Of a DNA stretch of 64,000 nucleotides, positions 24,504 through 33,685 are shown in pieces. Position numbers and translations under genes: made by a program. This stretch comes from Brevibacterium gallinarum (GTDB lineage: Bacteria > Actinomycetota > Actinomycetes > Actinomycetales > Brevibacteriaceae): contig NZ_JACSPY010000002.1 in the NCBI RefSeq assembly GCF_014836885.1, positions 248,001-312,000 on the forward strand, given 5' to 3'. The notes under the pieces are model-generated. The model was not told the origin of the DNA. It did not search any database and saw nothing but the letters and a program-made list of their open reading frames with translations. How positions within the stretch are numbered: position 1 is the stretch's first letter; each line of letters begins with the position of its first letter.

Positions 24504-25643
24504 TCAAGCGAGAGCCGGTGCATCCCATAGCGGTAGACAGCGGCCGATGTCCTGCTCCGTCGCTGTTCGGTAAAGATCCGTCGCCCAGGCCACGTCTTCG
24601 ACGGGCATTCCGCCAGCCGAATACAGGATGATCTCGTCATCATACTGCCGGCCGGGAGCACGGCCAGTGGCGATGTCAGCTATCTCCTCAATGCGTTCTC
24701 CGGGGAGTTGGCCGTAGCGCATGAGGTCGTGCCAATGTGTTCCGGGTATACCGAGATCCTCGTAGGCCTGCTCGCCGTATTCCTCGGCCCATGCGTCATA
24801 CAGGCGCCAGGAGTCAACACACAGACGTGCTCTGCCAGACACAAGAAACTCGTCATCGAAACGGGCTGCTGCTGGCAGCAGAAGAAGCGACCCCGGTTTG
24901 ATCCATTCTTCGCGCACATACGGAAATCCAGCTGAACCAGCGCCATCTGTCGTGACGGTGACCGTCATGATGTCTGAGGCTTCACAAACCTCCTGCACCG
25001 AAGATGCAGGAATGACTTCGGAGATCTGTGGGAACCGATCGCGTACGTAATCGGAGTATCGGAGCACATCGTCATCATCTTTTCCTTTCGCGACGATGCG
25101 AGTGACAGACGGCCGAAGAGTCAGGACCGCCTCAGTCACCGCGCGCCCAATGACTCCAGGTCCGACGATCCCGAATGTCTGAGCGTCTTCGCGAGCCAGA
25201 TGTTTGACAGCTACACCAGGCACTGCGCCGGTGCGGTAGGCCGAGAGGAGGTTGCCGGACATGATCGCCAGAGGTGCTCCCGTCTCAGTGTCGTTGAGGA
25301 CGAATACGTGCACCGAGCGGGGAAGACCGCGATTCCGGTTTTCTATGTTGGATCCGTACCATTTGACTCCGGTGGTGCCGAAGCGTCCGCCCAGATAAGC
25401 GGGCATAGCCATGAAGCGTCGGTCGGGGCCGTCGGCTGGCATGCCGCTGAACTGGGGGTCGTCAGGGAACCCGATCATGGCGCCGTGGGACATGGCCGTC
25501 GAGCCGGCCATGCGGAAATCGCCCTCACGCAGAAGCACCAAGGCTTCTTCCATCACGTCAACACAACGGGCCATGTCCTTTACACCGGCGCGAATCATCT
25601 CTTCTTCACAGAGGTATCGGAAGTCAATCGCTGGGTCGATCAT
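24504..25643 (-). CDS. ornithine cyclodeaminase/mu-crystallin family protein
   Basis: A 379-residue NAD(P)-binding protein of the OCD/mu-crystallin family. Seen: MPAYLGGRFGTTGVKWYGSN (substrate side), SGNLLSAYRTGAVPGVAVKHLA, and the dinucleotide loop GIVGPGVIGRAVTEAVL near residue 160. Related proteins next to hydantoinase genes are, from memory, labelled tyramine oxidase subunit B in databases, a name with little mechanistic meaning. Its start overlaps the hyuB stop by 4 bp, so it is the last gene of the hyu operon. Possibly acts on an imino or amino acid released by the hydantoinase. Family sure, reaction unknown. Confidence 0.88.
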   Translation of the reverse strand: MIDPAIDFRYLCEEEMIRAGVKDMARCVDVMEEALVLLREGDFRMAGSTAMSHGAMIGFPDDPQFSGMPADGPDRRFMAMPAYLGGRFGTTGVKWYGSNIENRNRGLPRSVHVFVLNDTETGAPLAIMSGNLLSAYRTGAVPGVAVKHLAREDAQTFGIVGPGVIGRAVTEAVLTLRPSVTRIVAKGKDDDDVLRYSDYVRDRFPQISEVIPASSVQEVCEASDIMTVTVTTDGAGSAGFPYVREEWIKPGSLLLLPAAARFDDEFLVSGRARLCVDSWRLYDAWAEEYGEQAYEDLGIPGTHWHDLMRYGQLPGERIEEIADIATGRAPGRQYDDEIILYSAGGMPVEDVAWATDLYRTATEQDIGRCLPLWDAPALA

Positions 25644-27262
25644 CTTGCAGCCTTTCGCGTTTCTGATTCATCGGTGTTCTGGCAGGATCCGTATCCGCCC
25701 CCGCCTGCAGTTCGGATGGACACTCCCTCTCCTGCTGAGAGATCAAATGCCGTCATCGCGGGTTGAGCTAGGTCCTCACCGCCGCGACACACATTCACCT
25801 GGGCGCTGGTGCCGGCTTCGCCACCGTGCAGTCCCCACGGCTGTGTTGTGGCACGGGATGTGCCGACGACCACGGATGCCGTTCCGCGGGACACGGTGAT
25901 GTGTCGTTCAATTCCGTCTCCGCCTCGGTATCGCCCCTGGCCGCCGGTGCCGCGTGCAATGCGGTAGGCCTCAACTCGGAGGGGGTATTCGCGTTCAATC
26001 ACTTCGCACGGAGTGTTGCGTGTGTTCGTCATATGGGTGTGAACTGCGTTCGCACCGTCTTGATCTGGGTGAGCCCCCTGGCCTCCTCCGTACGTCTCGA
26101 CGTAGGAGTAGTAGCGGCCGGTGGCCGGGTCGACCCCGCCAACCGTGAGGATGGACATGCTTCCCGATGAAGCGGCCGGAACGAGCTCTTCGGTGAACTC
26201 CTCAAATGCTCCTAGCAGCGCGTCGACAAGCCTCTGCGAGGTCTGAGTATTGCCATGAGCTACCGGTGCGGGGAACTCCGCATGGACCAGACTTCCCGGT
26301 CTTGTCAGAAGCGTGATTGGAGCGGTGAGTCCTGCATTTGACGGCAGCGTCGGGTCCGCCAGCATTTTCACTACGTAAGCGGCGGCTGCCTGCGCAACCG
26401 CAAAGGAGCAGTTGACCGCGCCACGAGCCTGATCTGAAGTGTCCCGAAGGTCAATTGTGACCTCGTCGCCGCTCACAGTGACCGTGGCTGAAATGCGGAG
26501 CTCGGCTGGACCAATCCCATCGTGCTCGAGGATGTCGGTGAACTCGCCGGTGCCATCGGGCAGGGCGCTGATGGCTGCGCGTGTCCGACGCTCTCCGTAC
26601 TCGACCAGTGCTCGACACGATCGTTCAAAGCCGTCAGTGCCCCATTCCTCGACAAGTTCGAGGAGACGGCGTTCGCCAAGCCGGTTTGCCGCGACTTGAG
26701 CCATGAGGTCGCCTCGGGTCTTGTCTGCTGTACGGAGATTCGTCACCACTACGTCAAGCAGTTCTCGCTGGAGTTCTCCGCGTTGGAAGAGCCGTACCGG
26801 AGGTAGGCGAATGCCTTCTTGAAAGATCTCGGTCGAGTGAGTCGCCATGGACCCAGGCGTCATGCCGCCGACATCTACGTGGTGTGCCATCGTAGCCACG
26901 AGAGCGATCTGCTCGTCGCCGGCAAAGACTGGACTGATGATGCAGACATCCGGCAGATGGGCACCGCCGAGATATGGGTTGTTCGTCATGAGAACGTCGC
27001 CGGGCTCCAGCTTCTCTGAGCCAAACTGTTTGATTGCTGCTGCGATCAGTGTCGGCATCAACCCGAGGTGAAGAGGGATGTGCTCGGCCTGGGAAATCAG
27101 CTGCCCGTCTGGTGCGTAGATTCCGGCAGAACAGTCTCGCCTGTCCTTGATGTTCGGTGAGTAGGCAGTCCGGATGAGTGCTGTTCCTACTTCTTCGGAG
27201 ACGGAAGTCAGCCGGTTTCTCACGATTTCCAGTTCAACAGCGTTGAGGTCCTTGGTGGTCAT
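25640..27262 (-). CDS. hyuB: hydantoinase B / oxoprolinase family protein
   Basis: Beta-type subunit of an ATP-dependent N-methylhydantoinase/5-oxoprolinase/acetone-carboxylase-like enzyme, 540 residues. Seen: VELEIVRNRLTSVSEEVGTALIRTAYSPNIKDRRDCSAGIY at the N-terminus, LEPGDVLMTNNPYLGGAHLPDV, MAHHVDVGGMTPGSM and C-terminal GGQGRYRGGDGIER and GGGGYG. Start 27262 is set by an AAGGAG ribosome site and by the 4-bp overlap with hyuA; the open frame upstream is non-coding. Works with HyuA; the substrate (a hydantoin, oxoproline or lactam-like ring) is not readable. Confidence 0.93.
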   Translation of the reverse strand: MTTKDLNAVELEIVRNRLTSVSEEVGTALIRTAYSPNIKDRRDCSAGIYAPDGQLISQAEHIPLHLGLMPTLIAAAIKQFGSEKLEPGDVLMTNNPYLGGAHLPDVCIISPVFAGDEQIALVATMAHHVDVGGMTPGSMATHSTEIFQEGIRLPPVRLFQRGELQRELLDVVVTNLRTADKTRGDLMAQVAANRLGERRLLELVEEWGTDGFERSCRALVEYGERRTRAAISALPDGTGEFTDILEHDGIGPAELRISATVTVSGDEVTIDLRDTSDQARGAVNCSFAVAQAAAAYVVKMLADPTLPSNAGLTAPITLLTRPGSLVHAEFPAPVAHGNTQTSQRLVDALLGAFEEFTEELVPAASSGSMSILTVGGVDPATGRYYSYVETYGGGQGAHPDQDGANAVHTHMTNTRNTPCEVIEREYPLRVEAYRIARGTGGQGRYRGGDGIERHITVSRGTASVVVGTSRATTQPWGLHGGEAGTSAQVNVCRGGEDLAQPAMTAFDLSAGEGVSIRTAGGGGYGSCQNTDESETRKAAR

Positions 27263-29286
27263 TTCTGCTCCTTCTCGGTCAGATGGAGGAAGCCGGTATC
27301 GTCGCATCGGCACTGTTGCTCGGGGCGGACGTAAGTAGTGGTGTCGAACTGGTTGATCACAGCGGGGCCGGGAATGACGGTTCCTGCGCCGAAAGCAGAG
27401 CGGTCGTAGATCGGCGTCTTGACCCATTCGCCATCGACGTAGACGTCGCGATGTCCGTCGGGTTCAATGTGGTCCGACGCTGGCCCAGGGGAAGCAAAGG
27501 GCCGATCCTCTTGCGGGGCGATCGCGCTGAGCCTTGCCACAGCTATTTCCATTGCGGCATCTGGATCTCGGAACCCGTACCGCTCTTCGTGGGCGGAATC
27601 GAAGAGTTCGCGCTGCTCGTCCCAGTCCTTCTTCCATTCGATTGTCAGCTCGGTGCTCTGACCGATGTACCGGGCGTCGACGAAGAGATGGTGCTCCATG
27701 CCATCGACTTCAGCGTCGGCACGTGCCTGCTCGGCCATCTTCTCAAAGTCGCGTTTGAGCCCTTCCAGTCCATCAGCGTCTTCGGCCCGTACAGGCGTCG
27801 CGTAGTCTCGTCGGACCGGTGCATCGAGCATTCCGACGGCAGATGCGATACCTGGCAGAGGCGGAATCACAGCCGAAGCCATGCCGAGCTCATGCGACAG
27901 ATCCGCGCCGTGGAGCGGCCCCGCGCCTCCGAAAGCCATGAGGTGACATGCACGCACGTCTACGCCGCGTTCGACGGATACCGCGCGAATGCCGCGGGCC
28001 ATGGTGACCGTGATGACCTTGACGATGCCTTCAGCGCAGTCTTCTGCGCTCATCCCGAGCTTGTCGCCGAACTCGACCATTCGCTTGTGTGCGGCGGCGT
28101 AGTCCAATTCGAAGCGTCCTCCGAGTAACTCGCTTCCGAGTCGGCCGAGGACCAAGTGGGCGTCGGTGACGGTGAGGTCCACGCCCCCCTTGCCGTAGGA
28201 GATCGGACCGGGGTCCGCTCCTGCGCTGTGCGGCCCGACCCTCAGGCTTCCTCCGGAGTCGGTCCATGCGATTGAACCGCCGCCGGCACCAATCGTGTGG
28301 ACGTCAACGCTAGGAAGGCGCATGGGTAGGGAGTCGATTTCTCCCGCCATAGTCTCGTCCGGTTGGCCGTCGCGAATCAATGCGATATCGGTGCTTGTGC
28401 CGCCGATGTCGAAACTGACGACGTGCTTGAGGTTCAGACTCTTCGCCCAGTTGGCCGCGCCTACGACGCCTCCGGCTAATCCCGAGAGGACGGTGCGGGC
28501 AGAATGCGTGCTTGCAGAATCAGGGTCTAGGAGCCCTCCGTTGGACTGCATGACCCAAAGCGGAGATGCGACATCGAGGTCCTTAACTCCGGTGACGAGA
28601 CGATCCATGTATGCAGACACACCTGGACGAACGTAGGAGTTGATCGCTGCGGTCGAAGTCCGGTCGTACTCGCGCATTTCTGAGGTGACGTCGGTTGCTG
28701 CGGAGATCAACGGGGCGGCATCGAGATCTCGCAGAACTCGCACCGCTAGATCTTCATGCTGAGTATCGACGTACGCGTTGAGGAATGAAACCACTAGAGC
28801 GTCGAGTTTGAGCTCGCGGATCTGACTGGCAACCGTCCGGACTGCATCCTCGGTGAGCTCTGTGATGATCTCACCGTCGGGCCCCATGCGCTCGTCAACT
28901 TCGACGATCAGCTCGTCGGGGATCAAAGGCGCTGTTCGTGTCGCTCGGCCGTCGTAAATGCTGGGCCGAGCCTGGTGGGCAATAGCCAAAATGTCGCGAA
29001 AACCCGTATTCGTCAGTAACCCTACGCGGGCGCCAGTGCGGGTCAGGACCGTGTTCGTCGCAACAGTGGTGCCGTGGATGAGACGGCTGAGCTCCGCTGG
29101 AGACGAATTCTGCCGGTCGAGCCCTTCAGTCAGGCCTTTCAGGACAGCTTCGTCTGGGGCTGACGGAGTGGACGGTACTTTCCATACCCGGAGGACCCCG
29201 TCCGAATCTCGGATGCCGATGTCTGTGAAGGTTCCACCGGTATCAACTGCTGCTTGCGGTCCCGGACGCTGGATTTGGTCAGTCAT
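27259..29286 (-). CDS. hyuA: hydantoinase A / oxoprolinase family protein
   Basis: ATP-binding subunit of the HyuAB enzyme, 675 residues. The N-terminal AAVDTGGTFTDIGI (from residue 12) and VVSFDIGGTSTDIALIRDG near residue 280 are the two actin-fold phosphate motifs; IHGTTVATNTVLTRTGARVGLLTN and GAGGGSIAW are further signatures. HyuA uses ATP to open a cyclic imide or lactam together with HyuB. AAAGGAG ribosome site before ATG 29286. It overlaps the MFS carrier gene by 8 bp and hyuB by 4 bp, so uptake and ring opening are co-expressed. Confidence 0.94.
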   Translation of the reverse strand: MTDQIQRPGPQAAVDTGGTFTDIGIRDSDGVLRVWKVPSTPSAPDEAVLKGLTEGLDRQNSSPAELSRLIHGTTVATNTVLTRTGARVGLLTNTGFRDILAIAHQARPSIYDGRATRTAPLIPDELIVEVDERMGPDGEIITELTEDAVRTVASQIRELKLDALVVSFLNAYVDTQHEDLAVRVLRDLDAAPLISAATDVTSEMREYDRTSTAAINSYVRPGVSAYMDRLVTGVKDLDVASPLWVMQSNGGLLDPDSASTHSARTVLSGLAGGVVGAANWAKSLNLKHVVSFDIGGTSTDIALIRDGQPDETMAGEIDSLPMRLPSVDVHTIGAGGGSIAWTDSGGSLRVGPHSAGADPGPISYGKGGVDLTVTDAHLVLGRLGSELLGGRFELDYAAAHKRMVEFGDKLGMSAEDCAEGIVKVITVTMARGIRAVSVERGVDVRACHLMAFGGAGPLHGADLSHELGMASAVIPPLPGIASAVGMLDAPVRRDYATPVRAEDADGLEGLKRDFEKMAEQARADAEVDGMEHHLFVDARYIGQSTELTIEWKKDWDEQRELFDSAHEERYGFRDPDAAMEIAVARLSAIAPQEDRPFASPGPASDHIEPDGHRDVYVDGEWVKTPIYDRSAFGAGTVIPGPAVINQFDTTTYVRPEQQCRCDDTGFLHLTEKEQK

Positions 29287-30583
29287 CTGAGGTCTCCTTT
29301 CCGATTGCTTCAACGAGCTGAGCGTTCTTTGTTTCTGGAAGGAGTGAGAGCGCGATTATTCCGGTAATAGCGCCGGCGATGGCGATCGTCATAATGGCGT
29401 ACCCCCATCCAATCGATGCGGCGAGGCTTCCAACAGTGAGCGGGCCGAACGCTGCAAGCCCGCGGCCGATGTTGTAGGAGAACCCCTGCCCGGTGCCGCG
29501 GACGGAAGTGGGAAACAGCTCTGCGAGGTAAGCTCCAGTTCCACCTGCCTGGCCGGACGCGAAGAAGCCGAGAAGCACGATGATTAGCACCGCAATCTCG
29601 GGGCGGGCCGCTGAAGTCAGCACGAACAGAGAGACGCTGCCGGCAGATCCGACGAAGAAGAACAGGAAGGTGGGACGTCGGCCGAAGCGGTCGAGCAGAA
29701 ATCCTGAAGATACGTAACCAACGAACGATCCGAGGATGGCGGCCCAGGTGTAACCCGCTGTTCCGACGAAGCTGAGCCCGCGCTCTTCTTGCAGGTATGT
29801 CGGAAGGAAGATGAAAACGGAGTAGTAGATGCCCTGGACGCCGATGCCGAGCACTGTGGCGACAATCGTTCGGAACCGCAGCTCGGGCGTGAAGAGACTC
29901 CCAACGGTTGCCTTCGGTGCCTCGACCTTCTTCTCGCCAGTTACGACAGCGGCATCCTTGGTGGTGCGGCGGATAATGAAGGCCAAGACTGCCGGCAGGA
30001 TGCCAACGAGGAACAGATAGCGCCAGGCGACCTCTGCGGGGAATACGGAGTAGAGGATCAGGTAGGCCAGCGTCGACAGCGCCCATCCCATGGCGTAAGT
30101 GCTCTGTACAAAGGCTAAGACTCGGCCGCGTCGGTCTGGGCGTGCATACTCAGCTACCAACGCAGCGCCGACGGCCCATTCGCCGCCGAAGAACAGGCCC
30201 TCCAAGGTTCTCCACAGCAGGAACTGGAGGCCGTCCTGTGACGTGGCAGTGAGTGCGGTGAAGACGGAGTAACCGAGAATGACGATGGCCAACATGTTGA
30301 CGCGGCCGAACCGATCGGCGAGATTTCCGAAGATGATCCCGCCTACGGCTGAAGCGACGATGCTGACTGCCGTGATGATGCCGGTGTCGGTGCTGCTCAT
30401 GCCCAACACGGGCATGGCTGCTGTGAGTGCGAAGCCGTACATGGTCCAGGTGAATCCATCTAGACCCCACCCAATGCCTGACGCGGCAACGGCCCGTCGT
30501 CGGTGCCTTCGAATCTGCTCGTTCTCACCGTGGGGATCCGTCCCGGATGCACCGGAGCGTGGGTCCTCGCTTTGTCTGTTCAT
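29279..30583 (-). CDS. MFS transporter (metabolite:H+ symporter type)
   Basis: A 434-residue, 12-helix major facilitator. The loop 2-3 motif GNLADRFGRVNMLAI and loop 8-9 motif LLDRFGRRPTFLF mark the family, and EWAVGAALVAEYARPDRRGR resembles aromatic/organic acid symporters. First gene of the hyu operon; it probably imports the compound that HyuAB opens. The start lies next to a TGTATACA-type operator, so it should be regulated by the divergent GntR protein. Substrate unknown. Confidence 0.92.
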   Translation of the reverse strand: MNRQSEDPRSGASGTDPHGENEQIRRHRRRAVAASGIGWGLDGFTWTMYGFALTAAMPVLGMSSTDTGIITAVSIVASAVGGIIFGNLADRFGRVNMLAIVILGYSVFTALTATSQDGLQFLLWRTLEGLFFGGEWAVGAALVAEYARPDRRGRVLAFVQSTYAMGWALSTLAYLILYSVFPAEVAWRYLFLVGILPAVLAFIIRRTTKDAAVVTGEKKVEAPKATVGSLFTPELRFRTIVATVLGIGVQGIYYSVFIFLPTYLQEERGLSFVGTAGYTWAAILGSFVGYVSSGFLLDRFGRRPTFLFFFVGSAGSVSLFVLTSAARPEIAVLIIVLLGFFASGQAGGTGAYLAELFPTSVRGTGQGFSYNIGRGLAAFGPLTVGSLAASIGWGYAIMTIAIAGAITGIIALSLLPETKNAQLVEAIGKETSDD

Positions 30584-30618
30584 GAGCGTCTCACCCGCTT
30601 ACATTGTCGAAGTGACTG

Positions 30619-30638
30619 TGTATACAGCAGTGCATACA
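30619..30638. promoter_or_regulatory. GntR/FCD-type operator in the divergent hyu promoter
   Basis: A perfect TGTATACA palindrome (30619-30626) and a second TGCATACA (30631-30638), centres 12 bp apart, lie between the MFS and GntR starts. FCD-group regulators often bind GTNNNAC-type short palindromes. Confidence 0.55.
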
Positions 30639-30726
30639 GCTTGCCTGGGAGTGAGGCGTATGTCACGTAGGTGTGTGCTAAGTCACAAAAAGAGGCGCCA
30701 GTGGCCACCTGATAGAAAATGGAGCT

Positions 30727-31464
30727 ATGAACCTTCGCCGCCCGACTGCAGCGCAGCGTGCCTATGACATACTGCGCCGTCGAATTCTCAATCTTGATCT
30801 CGCCCCATCTGCACGCGTTGACGAGGTCTGGGCGGCAGCGGAGGTGGGTATGAGTCGAACTCCGGTCAGGGAAGCGCTGCAGAGACTGGCTGCCGATGAA
30901 CTTCTGCAATTGGTTTCCAGCGGTGGTTATGTGGTGGCGGACATTAATCTGAACCGCATACACCAGCTTTTTGAGGCGCAGCACGTTCTAGTGCGAGCAA
31001 TTGCGCGCTTACTCACAGTGAGGGCGCAGTCGAGTGACCTCGATCTTCTCGAGGTTGCGACTCAGGTGGTGGATGACGCTATCCGCAGCGAAGATGCCGA
31101 GTCTATTGCTGAGGCCAACTCGCGGTTGCACATTCTTGAGGCGCGCATTGCTGGCAACGACTACCTGTTGTCTCTTGCGGAGGTGGTGTACACCCACCTC
31201 CAGCGGCTTGCTTTCCTGTCGTTCGGTGGCACAAGCAGGCCCGATGCGGTGTACTCAAAGCGGCTACAAGAGCATTACGCCGAAGTCCATTCTGATCACT
31301 GGAGTCATCTGCGGGCGGTGAAGGCTGGAGATGCCGCGGCGGCGGAGACTATCGCTGTTCAGCACATGGAGCTCTTCCGTTCGCGCATGCTTGACTACTT
31401 GGGCTCTGACCTCATCGATGGAATTGATTTCTCGGATCTGCCCTCTCCTAACCGGTCGCGGTGA
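30727..31464 (+). CDS. GntR-family regulator with FCD domain
   Basis: Transcription factor of 245 residues. Residues about 5-70 are the GntR winged helix (RAYDILRRRILNLDLAPSARV, then GMSRTPVREALQRLAADELL); residues about 80-215 are an all-helical FCD effector domain with a likely metal-binding pattern (NSRLHILEARIAGN, EHYAEVHSDHWSHLRAV, AVQHMELFRSRM). Divergent from the hyu operon, so it is its probable repressor, with the pathway substrate or product as inducer. ATG 30727 lies six bases after AT-rich GATAGAAAAT, suggesting leaderless initiation. Lower GC than the surrounding chromosome. Confidence 0.92.
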   Translation: MNLRRPTAAQRAYDILRRRILNLDLAPSARVDEVWAAAEVGMSRTPVREALQRLAADELLQLVSSGGYVVADINLNRIHQLFEAQHVLVRAIARLLTVRAQSSDLDLLEVATQVVDDAIRSEDAESIAEANSRLHILEARIAGNDYLLSLAEVVYTHLQRLAFLSFGGTSRPDAVYSKRLQEHYAEVHSDHWSHLRAVKAGDAAAAETIAVQHMELFRSRMLDYLGSDLIDGIDFSDLPSPNRSR

Positions 31465-31491
31465 TCTGCTGAAAGCAATCAGGAGTTACGT

Positions 31492-31524
31492 AACCCCCGG
31501 CCGAGGCAGGCTCGACCGGGGGTT
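31492..31524. repeat. right copy of the hairpin direct repeat bounding the hyu island
   Basis: AACCCCC and GGGGGTT arms around GGCCGAGGCAGGCTCGACC. It differs from the left copy by one substitution and shorter C and G runs. A 14-bp stem with one mismatch and a 5-nt loop; it also terminates the SDR gene (stop 31567) and the GntR gene (stop 31464). Confidence 0.85.
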
Positions 31525-31566
31525 GGCGGGGGATGTGCCAGCGGGTGGCTGGCTGTCGGATGTGTG

Positions 31567-32322
<756 letters not shown>

Positions 32323-32354
32323 GGTGCCTCCCGGCAGATCGCTTGAATACTTGC

Positions 32355-32368
32355 TGAACGATTGTTTA
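32355..32368. promoter_or_regulatory. TetR-type pseudo-palindrome in the SDR promoter
   Basis: TGAACGATTGTTTA is 10 of 14 self-complementary and resembles GAACGNNCGTTC sites of TetR regulators of acyl-CoA metabolism. It lies 33 bp upstream of the SDR start in an AT-rich stretch, facing the XRE-TetR gene. Confidence 0.4.
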
Positions 32369-32596
32369 CTAACTTTATCTGCTCGGCGGTGCGCGTCAAC
32401 AGCCTCTCGGCATCCGGTCAATGGAGTGGGCGCGTGGGAGTGGATGCAGCGTGATTGCCGGGCATCAGACGGGCTGCTGCCCGGAGGTGCGCGGCGGGGT
32501 CAGTGCGGCTGCCGCGGATGCGCTGTGACCCAGGTTTCAAACCGGTTGGCGACCGGCAACGTAGCGATTCTCGCAACTTCACTGTACGGTGAGGCC

Positions 32597-33685
32597 ATGA
32601 CTGCCGCGACACTGCCTGCCTCGGCGGCCACTGCATCGGTGGCTGCACGTGTTGCGCGCGCCCTGCGCGACAGCGAGTTCAGCCAGGTCGAGGCAGCCCG
32701 GCACATCGGTCTGGACAAGACGAAGCTGTCGAAGTCGCTCTCCGGTGCTCGCCGTTTCCGCATCGAGGAGCTTTCGGCCATCGCCGAGCTCACCGGTGTC
32801 TCCCTCGACTGGCTCAGCAGGGGAGTGACCGCCACCGCGCCCGCTTCCGATGCGCCCGCCTCCGATGCGCTCGCCGCACCGCAGGCCAGCACCCCCGCCG
32901 CCCCGGAGACGCGAGCGCCCAGCCCAGCCACCGCCTCGGGCCCGGCCGACAGCGCACCCGAGTCAAGCCGGCCGGGCGGAGCGAAGGCGCAGCGGATGCG
33001 CGCCAGGATCGCCGAGGCCGCCTGGCAGCTGTTCTCCGAATGGGGCTACCACCGGGTGCGGATGATCGACATCGCCCGCCAGGCCGGGATCAGCGCCGCC
33101 GGCCTGCACTACCACTACACCTCCAAGCAGGACGTCTTTGACGCAGCCCTGCAGCACTCCGCGCAACGGCTGGCCAACGAGCGCGCCGCCCTCCTGCAGG
33201 CCCGCGCCCCAGACGCCAGCGCACCAGCCGAGCACCTCGCGCTGCTGCAGACACTCATCGAGATGAAGATCCCGCGCGGCTTCGCAGCGCGCATCACCGA
33301 CGCCGACACGGCCACCACGCTGGCCGGGGACTGGTCGATCTGGCTGCAGAACTACGCCGAGATCGCCGTGGGCGCCGGCTCCCGCAGCCAGGCAGCCGGA
33401 CTCGCCGCTGACTGGGATGCGATCCTCACCGCCTGCCTGGCCGCCGGGCAGCGCGTCGGCGCCTTCGAGCTGACCGATCCGGCCGAGGCGGCCGCCCAGC
33501 TGACGATCTTCCTCGACGGACTCGTGCTGCGCACCCTCGCCGGGGCCGTCGACAGCCCGCACACACTCATCGACCGCTACCTCACCGACACCATCCTGGC
33601 TCCCGGCATGCCGGCGAGCGACGCGCACACCGCGCCCGCCGCTTCGGCGCGGGCGGCGAGGACGAAAGGAGAGCCCGCATCATGA
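32597..33685 (+). CDS. fusion regulator: XRE-type HTH plus TetR-family protein
   Basis: A 362-residue protein with two different DNA-binding domains. Residues about 14-76 form an XRE/Cro-type helix-turn-helix (FSQVEAARHIGLDKTKLSKSLSGARRF, then LTGVSLDWLSRG). After a low-complexity Ala/Pro/Ser linker (containing PATASGP from the dispersed motif), residues about 134-181 form a TetR helix-turn-helix (RIAEAAWQLFSEWGYHRVRM, then GISAAGLHYHYTSKQDVF) followed by a helical ligand domain. ATG 32597 is six bases after TACGGT (leaderless). Its stop overlaps the peptide ABC operon start by 4 bp, so it likely controls that operon. Confidence 0.9.
   Translation: MTAATLPASAATASVAARVARALRDSEFSQVEAARHIGLDKTKLSKSLSGARRFRIEELSAIAELTGVSLDWLSRGVTATAPASDAPASDALAAPQASTPAAPETRAPSPATASGPADSAPESSRPGGAKAQRMRARIAEAAWQLFSEWGYHRVRMIDIARQAGISAAGLHYHYTSKQDVFDAALQHSAQRLANERAALLQARAPDASAPAEHLALLQTLIEMKIPRGFAARITDADTATTLAGDWSIWLQNYAEIAVGAGSRSQAAGLAADWDAILTACLAAGQRVGAFELTDPAEAAAQLTIFLDGLVLRTLAGAVDSPHTLIDRYLTDTILAPGMPASDAHTAPAASARAARTKGEPAS

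Larger units (their letters stand above)
24457..31524. other. candidate acquired catabolic island (hyu cluster)
   Basis: A 7.1-kb segment bounded by two near-identical direct repeats and holding one complete unit: OCD-family gene, hyuB, hyuA and MFS carrier on the minus strand plus a divergent GntR regulator. Base composition and codon use are visibly less GC-biased than on both sides. No integrase or transposase is present. The boundaries as a mobile unit are inferred. Confidence 0.55.

Noticed and set aside
30619..30638. Two-site operator read as a simple microsatellite
   Set aside because: Only two units occur and one is a perfect palindrome in a divergent promoter, which fits an operator better.
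24457..31524. Classical transposon or integrative element
   Set aside because: No transposase, integrase, tRNA target or terminal inverted repeats other than the two hairpins, so only a candidate cassette is claimed.
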